From assembly GCA_902765735.1 (NCBI GenBank), contig CACXBB010000003.1, positions 88,150-152,149 of the forward strand: a stretch of DNA of 64,000 nt, in the 5' to 3' direction. The stretch is from an uncultured Eubacteriales bacterium (GTDB lineage: Bacteria; Bacillota; Clostridia; Christensenellales; Aristaeellaceae). Both the position numbers and the translations under genes were made by a program. Positions 8,886 to 16,938 of this stretch are shown here, one piece after another. A model generated the notes under the pieces. That model was not told where the DNA came from, ran no database searches, and saw only the letters and a list, made by a program, of their open reading frames with translations. The stretch's first letter is position 1; each line of letters begins with the position of its first letter.

Positions 8886-10364
8886 TCACTTCACTGCATC
8901 TTTCACATAATCGAGCATCGCGTCCTTATCCACGCAATCCTCAAACCGAACGGGCATATCGCGCAGCTTTTTGAGGCGCTCGGGGATCTCAATGCCGGTG
9001 ACCGCATACAGCCGGTCCATGGCGGCGAAGCCGGTCTCGGGCTTCTCATCGGAGATGGCGGAGAGCACGTCCCGGCAGAACTTGTAGGGCGAGGCGGTGG
9101 ACAGCACGATGTTGACGTAGCCGTTGTCCTCGCGGGCCTTGAAGTCCTCCATCACGGCCCAGCCCACGGCGGTATGGGTGTCCATCAGGTAGCCGAAGGC
9201 ATCCCACACCCTGCCGATGGCGCAGAGGGCCGCCTGATCGTCGGCGCAGCCGGCGCTGAAGTGCGCCCGCATGACCTCCATCAGCTTCTCCGGCGCAGTG
9301 TAGACGCCCTTCTCCCGGAGGTCCGACATCAGCTCCGCCACCAGAGCGTCGTCGCCGCCGGTGGACATGAACAGGTAGCGCTCCAGGTTGGAGGACACCA
9401 GTATGTCCATGGAGGGCGAGCTGGTCTTGTAGAATTCCCGCCGCCGGTCGTACACGCCGGTGTTGATGAAGTCGGTCAGCACGTTGTTGGCGTTGGAGGC
9501 GCACACCAGCTTCGCCACCGGCAGCCCCATGCGCCGGGCGAACTCGCCGGCCAGTATGTCGCCGAAGTTGCCCGTGGGCACCACGAAGTTGACCTTGTCG
9601 CCCAGCGTGATCTCCCCGGTGAGCACCAGGTCGCAGTAGGCTTTGAAGTAGTAGGCCACCTGGGGCGCGAGTCGCCCGATGTTGATGGAGTTGGCGCTGG
9701 AGAGCCGCGCGCCGGAGGCCGCCGCCCAGCCGTTTTGGCCGTCGTCGGCGAATATGTTCTTGACGCCGGTCTGGGCGTCGTCGAAGTTGCCGCGCACCGC
9801 GCACACCTTCACGTTGCCGCCCTCCTGGGTGACCATCTGGGCTTTCTGCACGTCGCTGACGCCGCCGTCGGGGTAGAACACCACGATGCGCGTGCCCGCC
9901 ACGTCGTGGAAGCCCTCCAGCGCCGCCTTGCCGGTGTCGCCGCTGGTGGCGGTGAGGATCACGATCTCGTCCTTCACGCCCAGCTTCTCCCGGCTGGCCA
10001 CGATCAGCCGCGGCAGCACCGACAGCGCCACGTCCTTGAAGGCGGAGGTCGGGCCCCGGAACAGCTCCAGCACGTAATCGTCCCCCACCTTCACCACCGG
10101 GGTCAGGTCCGCGGTCTCGAACTTGCCGTCGTAGGCCGCCTCGATCAGCGCGCGCATCTCCTCCGGGGTGAAGTCGCTGAGTATCCGCCCGATCACGACG
10201 GCGGAAATCTCCACCGCCGTTTTGCCCAGCAGGTCGCCGGGATCGATCCGCATGGCGTCGAAGTCCAGCGGCGTGTACAGCCCGCCGTCCGGCGCGATGC
10301 CCTTCAAAACCGCCTCCGCGGAAGCGGCCTGTATGTCCTTTGATCTCGTGGAATAGAATACCAT
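8886..10364 (-). CDS. thrC: Threonine synthase
   Basis: Last step of threonine synthesis: PLP-dependent conversion of O-phosphohomoserine to threonine. 492 residues, the long E. coli/yeast-like form, with the N-terminal lid FYSTRSKDIQAASAEAVLKG and GIAPDGGLYTP. The PLP lysine is in GPTSAFKDVALSVLP, and the phosphate-binding loop in TATSGDTGKAA; VPTGNFGDILAGEFA is also typical. I start at 10364 (MVFYSTRSK) with GAGGG upstream. A longer in-frame ATG at 10397 overlaps the -10 box of its own promoter and cannot be used. It stands opposite hom-asd, so the last and the earlier pathway enzymes share a neighbourhood but not a transcript. Confidence 0.95.
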   Translation of the reverse strand: MVFYSTRSKDIQAASAEAVLKGIAPDGGLYTPLDFDAMRIDPGDLLGKTAVEISAVVIGRILSDFTPEEMRALIEAAYDGKFETADLTPVVKVGDDYVLELFRGPTSAFKDVALSVLPRLIVASREKLGVKDEIVILTATSGDTGKAALEGFHDVAGTRIVVFYPDGGVSDVQKAQMVTQEGGNVKVCAVRGNFDDAQTGVKNIFADDGQNGWAAASGARLSSANSINIGRLAPQVAYYFKAYCDLVLTGEITLGDKVNFVVPTGNFGDILAGEFARRMGLPVAKLVCASNANNVLTDFINTGVYDRRREFYKTSSPSMDILVSSNLERYLFMSTGGDDALVAELMSDLREKGVYTAPEKLMEVMRAHFSAGCADDQAALCAIGRVWDAFGYLMDTHTAVGWAVMEDFKAREDNGYVNIVLSTASPYKFCRDVLSAISDEKPETGFAAMDRLYAVTGIEIPERLKKLRDMPVRFEDCVDKDAMLDYVKDAVK

Positions 10365-10395
10365 ATAGCATCCCTCTGTCGCATTGATTTTCTCC

Positions 10396-10425
10396 ATTAT
10401 AAACGATGACGTGCAAAGAAGTCAA
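10396..10425 (-). promoter_or_regulatory. Sigma-A promoter of thrC
   Basis: Minus strand: TTGACT (10425-10420), 18-bp spacer, TATAAT (10401-10396), about 32 bases before the chosen thrC start. Confidence 0.8.
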
Positions 10426-10449
10426 TAATTCCCCTTGTAATGATTTAAT

Positions 10450-10478
10450 TTGCCACAAGCCTTTGAATGTGCTATACT
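10450..10478 (+). promoter_or_regulatory. Sigma-A promoter of the DUF4160 gene pair
   Basis: TTGCCA (10450-10455), 17-bp spacer, TATACT (10473-10478). It is back to back with the thrC promoter, 25 bases away. Confidence 0.75.
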
Positions 10479-10503
10479 GGACCCATGGAGGGGGGACTGC
10501 GCA

Positions 10504-10776
10504 ATGATGTATCCTTTCATGACCTTGAACGACGACACGGAGATCACCCATTCCGAGATGAAGCCGGACGGCCGGGTCAAAATCTACATCGAGACCCCGG
10601 ACGAGCAGGACGGCTTTCACAGTGCTGTATGTTGGCTTCCGGACTATACCTGGGAACAGATTGACGGTTACAGCGAGGCGGAGATGGCTTTTTACCGGCA
10701 GCTCATACGGAACAACGCCCATCTCATACTCGAGTTTTCGCAGGACGGAGGCGTGCTGAATGCCACAACTGCTTAG
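10504..10776 (+). CDS. Small protein paired with a DUF4160 protein
   Basis: 90 residues (MMYPFMTLNDDTEITHSEMK ...), acidic, no membrane segment. GGAGGGGG lies 10 bases before ATG 10504; an in-frame TTG at 10450 coincides with the -35 box and is not a start. It overlaps the next gene by 17 bp, so the two are translationally coupled. DUF4160 proteins usually travel with a small DUF2442 protein; this one does not look like DUF2442 but occupies the same place. I do not recognise a named family. The arrangement recalls a toxin-antitoxin pair, without direct evidence for either activity. Confidence 0.75.
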   Translation: MMYPFMTLNDDTEITHSEMKPDGRVKIYIETPDEQDGFHSAVCWLPDYTWEQIDGYSEAEMAFYRQLIRNNAHLILEFSQDGGVLNATTA

Positions 10777-11038
10777 AATCGGACCTTATACCTTATACTT
10801 CTGGTCTGATGAATCCTCCCCGCTGGAGCCCGTTCACGTCCACATCGCCGAGGGACGCCCCCGCAAGGAAGCGACCAAGATATGGATTACAAGCACGGGA
10901 AAGGCGTTGCTTTGCCACAACAGATCCATGATCCCGCCAACCATCCTGGCCCGTCTGATGAGGATCGTCGAAGCAAACAGCGCTGCCTTCGTTCAAAAAT
11001 GGACAGAACACTTCGGCGAAGTCAGGTTCTATTGTTGA
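10760..11038 (+). CDS. DUF4160 domain protein
   Basis: 92 residues. The family signature is clear: RIGPYTLYFWSDESSPLEPVHVHI-type opening, with the conserved HVHI near residue 28, then EATKIWI and a C-terminal VEANSAAFVQKWTEHFG helix. DUF4160 is a small cytoplasmic protein of unknown activity, often listed near toxin-antitoxin genes. It starts within the 3' end of the preceding small gene and uses an internal ribosome site there. No separate promoter is visible. Confidence 0.85.
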   Translation: MPQLLRIGPYTLYFWSDESSPLEPVHVHIAEGRPRKEATKIWITSTGKALLCHNRSMIPPTILARLMRIVEANSAAFVQKWTEHFGEVRFYC

Positions 11039-11118
11039 ATCCTCCCCGCCCCGCGCGGGGATATTTCATGTCCCGTCCGTCCCTACGTTAAAAGGCTGAA
11101 AAGCCTCCCCCATTCTCT

Positions 11119-11147
11119 TTGACAAACGGGTCCATCTGTGGTATAGT
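11119..11147 (+). promoter_or_regulatory. Sigma-A promoter of hom-asd
   Basis: TTGACA (11119-11124), 17-bp spacer, TATAGT (11142-11147), about 55 bases before hom. The short CCCCGCGCGGGG hairpin at 11048-11060 may end the previous transcript. I see no T-box or riboswitch in the leader. Confidence 0.85.
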
Positions 11148-11203
11148 GTTCTCTATACAAAAACACGTGTTTTTCCTGGAAGGACACAAAGGAGCGTGTG
11201 AGC

Positions 11204-12343
11204 GTGAATATCGGACTATTGGGGCTGGGCACCATCGGCTCCGGCATCTTCGAGCACCTGCAAAAGCACGACGACATCCATGTCAGGCGCATACTGGAGC
11301 TCTTGCGGCACCCGGGGCTTGAGCACCTCGAGACCAGCGATTACGGCGAGATCCTGAACGATCCCGAGATCGACACGGTTGTGGAGCTGATCGGCGGCAT
11401 TGAGCCCGCCCACACCTTCACCGTGCAGGCGCTGAAGGCGGGCAAGAACGTGGTGTCGGCCAACAAGCTGATGCTGTCCCACCACATGGAGGAAATACTG
11501 ACCCTCGCCCGCGAGATGGGCGTGCAGTACCGCTATGACGCCGCCGTGGGCGGGAGCATCCCCTTCCTGTACAATCTGATGCGCTACCGCGCCGCGGACA
11601 CGCTGACCGGCATCTCCGGCATCGTCAACGGCACCACCAACCTGATCCTGGACATCATGCAGACCGACGGCAGCGACTTCGACGCCGTGCTGAAGCAGGC
11701 CCAGAAGGAGGGCTACGCCGAGGCCAACCCCGCCGCCGACATCGACGGCATCGACGCCCAGTGCAAGATCGCCATCGCCTCCGCCGTGGCCTATCAGAGC
11801 TATGTGCGCCCGGAGGACGTGGCCACCGAGGGCATCCGTCACATCACCGGCGGGGACATCATACAGTTTAAGGGTATGGGCCGGGTGTGCCGGCTGATCG
11901 CCCAATCCCAGGTGGTGGGCGAGGGCGTGATCACCGCGTATGTGGAGCCCACGCTGGTGGCCGCCGATTCCACCGAGGCCGCCGTGCGCATGAACAACAA
12001 CACCATCACCGTCGAAGGCGTCTACTTCGGCGAGCACACCTTCCAGGGCCAGGGTGCGGGCAAGGACCCCACCGCCTTCGCCGTGGAGCTGGGGCTTCGG
12101 GACATCATGGACGGCGTCTCCCCCCGCATGAGCCCCCTCCCGCAGGGCTACGCGAAGGTGGACAACGGAAAGGCCGGCCATCCCTACTACCTGCGCACCG
12201 CCGCCGCCCCGGGCATCGAGGCGGAGAAGCTGGCGGACAACGTCTACCGCACCGGCCCGCTGTCCGTACAGGCCATGCACGATCTGGCAAAGCGGCTGCG
12301 CGCCGAGGACCCGAACCTGTTCTTCGCGGGCATCCGCGATTAA
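11204..12343 (+). CDS. hom: Homoserine dehydrogenase
   Basis: NAD(P)-dependent reduction of aspartate semialdehyde to homoserine, the branch point to threonine and methionine. The nucleotide site GLLGLGTIGSGIFEHL is at the very N-terminus, VSANKLMLS and the substrate signature GTTNLILDIM follow, and the catalytic GAGKDPTAFA is near residue 285. At 379 residues it is shorter than the usual 400-435: only a short YYLRTAAAPGIEAEKLA remnant remains where the regulatory ACT domain should be. AAAGGAG at 11188-11194 fits GTG 11204 (spacing 9) better than GTG 11198. It is followed by asd after 23 bp. Confidence 0.94.
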   Translation: MNIGLLGLGTIGSGIFEHLQKHDDIHVRRILELLRHPGLEHLETSDYGEILNDPEIDTVVELIGGIEPAHTFTVQALKAGKNVVSANKLMLSHHMEEILTLAREMGVQYRYDAAVGGSIPFLYNLMRYRAADTLTGISGIVNGTTNLILDIMQTDGSDFDAVLKQAQKEGYAEANPAADIDGIDAQCKIAIASAVAYQSYVRPEDVATEGIRHITGGDIIQFKGMGRVCRLIAQSQVVGEGVITAYVEPTLVAADSTEAAVRMNNNTITVEGVYFGEHTFQGQGAGKDPTAFAVELGLRDIMDGVSPRMSPLPQGYAKVDNGKAGHPYYLRTAAAPGIEAEKLADNVYRTGPLSVQAMHDLAKRLRAEDPNLFFAGIRD

Positions 12344-12366
12344 TCATTTGAAAGAGGGCAATCGAT

Positions 12367-13368
12367 ATGAAGAAATTCAATGTGGCCATACTGGGCGCGA
12401 CGGGCGCCGTGGGCCGTGAAATGCTCAAGGTGCTCGAGGAGCGCAAATTCCCCATCAACCGACTCAAGGCCCTGGCCAGCGCCCGCAGCGCAGGGAAAAA
12501 GCTCCCCTTTGGCGGCGGCGAGGTCATCGTGGAGGAAGCCACTGATCAATCCTTCGAGGGCATGGACATCGTGCTGGGTGCAGCCAGCAACGAGATGGCC
12601 AAGCGCTTCGCCCCGGCCATCGTGAAGGCCGGCGCGGTGTTCGTAGACAACTCCAGCGCCTTCCGCATGGACGACAGCGTGCCGCTGATCGTGCCGGAGA
12701 TCAACCCGGAGGACGCGAAAAAGCACCATGGCATCATCTCCAACCCCAACTGCTCCACCATCATCACGCTGGTGGCCGTGGCGGGCCTGAATAAGGTCTC
12801 CCCCATCAAAACCATGGTGGCCTCCACCTACCAGGCGGTGTCCGGCGCGGGCGCCAACGGCCTGATCGAGCTGGAGAAGCAGGCGAGGGCCTACGTCAAC
12901 GGCGACCCCATCGAAGTCTGCGTGTTCCAGCATCAGATCGCCTTCAACCTCATCCCCCAGATCGGCTCCGACACTGGCAACGGCTACACCACCGAGGAGA
13001 TGAAGATGCAGAACGAGGGCCGGAAGATCATGCACCTGCCGGAATTGAAGGTCAGCTGCACCTGCGTGCGCGTGCCGGTGATGCGCAGCCACTCCATCTC
13101 CGTCACCCTGCGCACCGAGCGCAAGATCAGCGTGGAGGAGGCTCGCGCCGCCATCGCCGCCGCCCCCGGCTGCCGGCTGGTGGACGACCTGGCCAACAAG
13201 CAGTATCCCATGCCGCTGGACACCAGCGACCAGGACATCGTGTTCGTGGGCCGCATCCGCGACGACCTGACCTCCGACGACGGCATCACCCTGTGGTGCT
13301 GCGGCGACCAGGTCCGCAAGGGCGCCGCCACCAACGCCATCCAGATCGCGGAATTGCTTCTGGGCTGA
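12367..13368 (+). CDS. asd: Aspartate-semialdehyde dehydrogenase
   Basis: NADPH-dependent reduction of aspartyl phosphate to the semialdehyde feeding lysine/DAP, threonine and methionine. 333 residues, normal length. The Rossmann start is VAILGATGAVGREML, the active-site cysteine lies in SNPNCSTI, and VSGAGANGL and the RVPVMRSHS substrate segment are present. AGAGGGC precedes the ATG by about 10 bases. It is co-transcribed with hom, so the operon makes the semialdehyde and then homoserine. Aspartokinase is not in the window. Confidence 0.96.
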   Translation: MKKFNVAILGATGAVGREMLKVLEERKFPINRLKALASARSAGKKLPFGGGEVIVEEATDQSFEGMDIVLGAASNEMAKRFAPAIVKAGAVFVDNSSAFRMDDSVPLIVPEINPEDAKKHHGIISNPNCSTIITLVAVAGLNKVSPIKTMVASTYQAVSGAGANGLIELEKQARAYVNGDPIEVCVFQHQIAFNLIPQIGSDTGNGYTTEEMKMQNEGRKIMHLPELKVSCTCVRVPVMRSHSISVTLRTERKISVEEARAAIAAAPGCRLVDDLANKQYPMPLDTSDQDIVFVGRIRDDLTSDDGITLWCCGDQVRKGAATNAIQIAELLLG

Positions 13369-13383
13369 ATATGAAGACGATAC

Positions 13384-13422
13384 GCCCCATGCGACGCCGA
13401 TGCGCGCATGGGGCTTATTATT
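13384..13422 (+). terminator. Terminator of hom-asd
   Basis: Perfect arms GCCCCATGCG (13384-13393) and CGCATGGGGC (13405-13414) followed by TTATTATTGG, 16 bases past the asd stop. Confidence 0.85.
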
Positions 13423-13448
13423 GGCTCTTCATGTTTTCTTGTGGGATA

Positions 13449-13728
13449 GGCACCTCATCCGTCCCGCCTACGGCGGTCCAGGGGCTGTTGCACTAATGAC
13501 CGTATGCACAAATCCGGGCGCTGAGGGCAGCGCCTCTACGCCTGAAAATGATGTCTGCCGTAAACGATACGCTATGCTGTATCCGGCGGGCGGCGCATCG
13601 CCGCCCCTACGAGCGTGATTCGTCCTGTTGCCGTAATGCGGTTTTTATCGCAACAAACCCCATCGTAGGGACGCCATTCATGGCGTCCGCGGTTCCTGAA
13701 ACGCACAGGGCGGGACGGATGAGGTGCC
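13449..13728. repeat. Composite repeat island bounded by perfect 20-bp inverted repeats
   Basis: GGCACCTCATCCGTCCCGCC (13449-13468) is matched exactly, inverted, at 13709-13728. Inside, 13564-13692 is a composite unit (a CGGCGATGCGCCG-type hairpin, about 60 bases of spacer, then GGACGCCATTCATGGCGTCC at 13669-13688) that recurs at 24798-24926 and 59641-59767. The gap 13423-13841 holds no gene; the helicase promoter is presumably in its last 90 bases. Confidence 0.85.
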
Positions 13729-13841
13729 CACCCTCCAAGATAACGTGAGGATTTATTTTCATCTTAACCCTTTATCCATAGCAGATTTTCCCCCGCTCAT
13801 ATAGAATGGAATCAGCAAATCGAAAGGGTTAATCAAATCAC

Positions 13842-15680
13842 ATGACCTTTGAAGAACTGAATCTGATGCCCGAGCTGCGGCGCGCGGTGGAGGCGATGGG
13901 CTTTTCGGAGCCCACGGACATCCAGGCCCAGGCGATCCCCCTGCTGCGCGCGGGTGCGGACGTGATCGGCCGCTCCCAGACCGGCACGGGCAAGACCATG
14001 GCCTTCGCCATCCCCGCGGTGGAGATGATCGACCGGGACGAACCCGATCCCACGGTGCAGGCGCTGATACTGTGCCCCACCCGGGAGCTGGCACAGCAGG
14101 GCGCGGACGAGATCAAAAAGCTGACCCGCTTCATGCTGAACATCTGGCCCGCCGAGGTCTACGGCGGCGCGGCGATGGACAGGCAGATCATGAAGCTAAG
14201 ACGCTGCAACCTGGTGATTGGCACGCCGGGGCGCGTGATGGACCACATGCGGCGCGGCTCGCTGTCGCTTGAGCACGTGAAGCTGGTGGTGCTGGACGAG
14301 GCGGACGAGATGCTGTCCATGGGCTTTCGGGAGGACATCGAGACCATCCTCAAGGACGTGCCGGAGAACCACCAGACGGTGCTGTTCTCCGCCACCATGC
14401 CCGACGCCATCCTCGAGCTCACCGACCGCTTCCTGCGCGATCCGCAGCTCATCGAGATCAACGCCGCCCAAATCACCCTGGACCAGATCACCCAGCGCTT
14501 CATGGAGGTGCCCATGGGCCGCAAGCTGGACGCGCTGAACCTGCTTCTGCACGCCACGGAGCCGGTGCGCTGCATGATCTTCTGCAACACCAAGCTGATG
14601 GTGGACGAGGTGTCCGCCTACCTCAACAAGAACGGCTTCACCTGCGAGGGCATCCACGGCGACATGAACCAGAGCCAGCGCACCCGGGTGATGGAGGGCT
14701 TCAAGGCCGCCCGCATACCGATCCTCGTGGCCACCGACGTGGCCGCCCGGGGCATCGACGTGAACGACGTGGACTACGTCATCAACTACGACATCCCCCA
14801 AAACAGCGAGATCTACGTGCACCGCATCGGCCGCACGGGCCGCGCGGGCAAGGCCGGCAACGCCATCACCATCGCCAGCGGGCGTCGGCAGTACTTCTTC
14901 ATGCGCGACATCGCCCGGGCGGTGAAGTCCGAGATCATCGAGATCCCCATCCCCACCGTGGCGGAGATTCGTGAAAAGCAGGCCGCAAAGAACCTGGACC
15001 GCCTGCGGGACGCGCTTGAGGATGACATCCCCATGGCGTTTCAGACCATGGTGGGCCGGTTGATGGCCGAGGGCCACGCGCCCGCGCTGATCGCCTCCGC
15101 GGCGGTGCGGCTGCTGTTTGAGAGGGACGATTCGTCCCTTGCGGACATCGAGCTGGACCACAAGTCCCACGACGGCAAGGCGTACCGAAAGCTGATGCTC
15201 TCCGCCGGGCGGCGGCAGGGCGTCGCACCGAACCACATCGTCAGCTGTGTGGCCGGGCGGGCCAACATCCCCGGCGGGCAGATCGGCAAGATCGAGATCT
15301 ACGACGACCGGAGCATCGTGGGCGTGCCCGCGGAGCGCGCCGAGGCCATCGCGAAGGCCATGGCGGGGGCGACCCTCTGCGGCGCGCCGGTGACGGCAAA
15401 GCTGCTGCCGGACAGGGCCGCGCCCTCCCCGAAGCCCCGCCCCCGGAAAAATGAGCCCCGCAGGCCCGCGAGGCCCGAGCCCGCCCGGGAGGAAGCGCCC
15501 CGCAGGCGCGGCAGGATCGTGCTGTCGGAGGAGGCCCGGGCGCGCCTGCTGGACACCGGCGACCTGAGCCGCTTCGAGATCGGCCGCAACCGGCGCTCAG
15601 GCCGCAAGAACCACCACGCCGACTTCCAGCGCCGCGTGGACGACAAGCGCCGCAAGGACGACGGCCGCGACCGGCATTGA
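13842..15680 (+). CDS. deaD: DEAD-box RNA helicase with DbpA/CsdA-type RNA-binding domain
   Basis: 612 residues. All helicase motifs are present in order: Q motif (FEELNLMPELRRAVEAMGF ... PTDIQAQAIP), Walker A SQTGTGKT, PTRELAQQ, GTPGR, DEAD, SAT, TDVAARGID and HRIGRTGRAG, filling residues 1-370. A spacer helix region leads to a C-terminal RRM-like domain of the DbpA/CsdA type (about 455-530: GVAPNHIVSCVAGRANIPGG), then an Arg/Lys/Pro-rich tail that should bind RNA. It unwinds RNA using ATP, probably in ribosome assembly or cold adaptation. The Shine-Dalgarno is weak (GAAAGGG, distant). The symbol is by family; cshA-type naming is equally fair. Confidence 0.93.
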   Translation: MTFEELNLMPELRRAVEAMGFSEPTDIQAQAIPLLRAGADVIGRSQTGTGKTMAFAIPAVEMIDRDEPDPTVQALILCPTRELAQQGADEIKKLTRFMLNIWPAEVYGGAAMDRQIMKLRRCNLVIGTPGRVMDHMRRGSLSLEHVKLVVLDEADEMLSMGFREDIETILKDVPENHQTVLFSATMPDAILELTDRFLRDPQLIEINAAQITLDQITQRFMEVPMGRKLDALNLLLHATEPVRCMIFCNTKLMVDEVSAYLNKNGFTCEGIHGDMNQSQRTRVMEGFKAARIPILVATDVAARGIDVNDVDYVINYDIPQNSEIYVHRIGRTGRAGKAGNAITIASGRRQYFFMRDIARAVKSEIIEIPIPTVAEIREKQAAKNLDRLRDALEDDIPMAFQTMVGRLMAEGHAPALIASAAVRLLFERDDSSLADIELDHKSHDGKAYRKLMLSAGRRQGVAPNHIVSCVAGRANIPGGQIGKIEIYDDRSIVGVPAERAEAIAKAMAGATLCGAPVTAKLLPDRAAPSPKPRPRKNEPRRPARPEPAREEAPRRRGRIVLSEEARARLLDTGDLSRFEIGRNRRSGRKNHHADFQRRVDDKRRKDDGRDRH

Positions 15681-15726
15681 CGTCAACTGTAGGGTTGAAT
15701 GACGCAAAATCATACCGGGAATCGCC

Positions 15727-15801
15727 GTAGGGACGCCATTCATGGCGTCCGCTGGTACCGAAACACCAGGGCGGACGCCATAAATGGCGTCCCTACGGTC
15801 A
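15727..15801. repeat. Head-to-head pair of GGACGCCAT palindromes
   Basis: Two arms, 15725-15752 and 15771-15798, are inverted copies with one mismatch (ATTCAT against ATTTAT), and each arm is itself a hairpin (GGACGCCATTCATGGCGTCC at 15731-15750). It fills most of the 187-bp gap between the helicase and the acetyltransferase. Confidence 0.85.
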
Positions 15802-15867
15802 TATTTGCATTCTTGTTCTTTCCTTCATCACATCCGTTCACGACATTGGCATTGAGGGGAGACGACC

Positions 15868-16386
15868 ATGATCCGCAGGGCAGAACCCGGCGACATCCCC
15901 TTTGTCGCCGCCATCTACGAAGCCATCCACGACCGGGAGGCGCGCGGCGAGGTCACCATCGGCTGGCAGCGGGGCGTCTACCCCACAGCGGACACCGCCC
16001 GGGAGGCCGTGGCGCTTAACGAGCTGTACGTGCTGGAGGAGGGCGGCAGGGTGGTGGCCTCCGGGCGCATCAACCAACAGCAGATGCCCGCCTACGCTCA
16101 GGTGGACTGGCGCTGCGACGCCCCGGACGACCGGGTGCTGGTGCTGCACACGCTGACCGTCGATCCCGCCAAACAGGGCAGGGGGTACGCCCGGCAGTTC
16201 CTGGCCTTCTACGAAGACCTGGCCCGGCGGACTGGCTGCGTCGCGCTGCGCATCGATACCAACGCGAAAAACGCCGCCGCCCGCGCCATGTACGCCAAGC
16301 ACGGCTATATTGAGAGCGGCGTCATTCCCTGCGAATTCAACGGCATTCCCGGGGTGAACCTCGTCTGCATGGAGAAGCAGGTATAA
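15868..16386 (+). CDS. GNAT family N-acetyltransferase
   Basis: 172 residues, cytoplasmic. The acetyl-CoA pyrophosphate loop is PAKQGRGYARQFL (about residues 109-121) with the preceding beta strand VLVLHTLTVDP, and the late KNAAARAMYAKHGYIESG segment is typical of the fold. GGGGAG precedes the ATG by 8 bases. The acceptor (small molecule or protein N-terminus) cannot be told. It is followed directly by a terminator, so it is a single-gene unit. Confidence 0.9.
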   Translation: MIRRAEPGDIPFVAAIYEAIHDREARGEVTIGWQRGVYPTADTAREAVALNELYVLEEGGRVVASGRINQQQMPAYAQVDWRCDAPDDRVLVLHTLTVDPAKQGRGYARQFLAFYEDLARRTGCVALRIDTNAKNAAARAMYAKHGYIESGVIPCEFNGIPGVNLVCMEKQV

Positions 16387-16389
16387 ATC

Positions 16390-16425
16390 ACCGGAGGGCG
16401 CGGTTTCGCGCCCTCCGGTTTCATT
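16390..16425. terminator. Bidirectional terminator between the GNAT gene and bcp
   Basis: Arms ACCGGAGGGCGCG (16390-16402) and CGCGCCCTCCGGT (16407-16419), loop GTTT, then TTCATT on the plus side. The two genes converge here. Confidence 0.85.
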
Positions 16426-16877
16426 CACAGCAGCCCCAGCATCTGCGCCGGGTTCTCGGCGGCCTTGACCTTGTCCATGGCCTTCACGATCACGCCGTTT
16501 TCGTCGATCAGGTAGGTGGTCCGCACCACGCCCATGGATACCTTGCCGTAGTTCTTCTTTTCCTTCCAGCAGTCGTAGGCCGTGATGACGGTCTTTTCCA
16601 CGTCCGACAGCAGCGTGAACGGCAGGCCGTAGTTCTGCTCGAACTTCTTGTGGCTGGCCACGCTGTCCTTGCTGACCCCCAGCACCACCGCGCCCTTCTC
16701 CCGGAACTGCGGGTAGAGCTCCCCGAAGCCGCAGGCCTGTTTGGTGCAGCCCGAGGTGTTGTCCTTGGGGTAGAAGTACAGTATCACCCGCTGCCCCCGA
16801 TAGTCCGACAGCCTGTGCATTTCTCCGTTCTGATCCGGCAGCTCAAAGTCCGGCGCCATCTCGCCGATGTTCAGCAT
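16425..16877 (-). CDS. bcp: Thioredoxin-dependent peroxiredoxin (BCP type)
   Basis: 150 residues, usual length. It reduces hydrogen and organic peroxides, recycled by thioredoxin. The thioredoxin-fold start APDFELPDQNGEMHRLSDYRG is typical, and YFYPKDNTSGCTKQACGF holds the peroxidatic cysteine and a resolving cysteine five residues later, the atypical 2-Cys arrangement. GGGGAGGG precedes the ATG. It has its own promoter inside the end of spoIVA. Confidence 0.95.
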   Translation of the reverse strand: MLNIGEMAPDFELPDQNGEMHRLSDYRGQRVILYFYPKDNTSGCTKQACGFGELYPQFREKGAVVLGVSKDSVASHKKFEQNYGLPFTLLSDVEKTVITAYDCWKEKKNYGKVSMGVVRTTYLIDENGVIVKAMDKVKAAENPAQMLGLL

Positions 16878-16909
16878 ATTTTTGCCCTCCCCTGTATTTC
16901 GATACGCCT

Positions 16910-16938
16910 ATTGTATCAGATTTCGCCCGTCATAGCAA
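16910..16938 (-). promoter_or_regulatory. Sigma-A promoter of bcp
   Basis: Minus strand: TTGCTA (16938-16933), 17-bp spacer, TACAAT (16915-16910). The -35 box lies within the last codons of spoIVA, so bcp is likely vegetative and independent of spoIVA. Confidence 0.7.

Noticed and set aside
10365..10397. Longer N-terminus for threonine synthase
   Set aside because: The upstream ATG overlaps the -10 hexamer of the thrC promoter, so it would not be transcribed.
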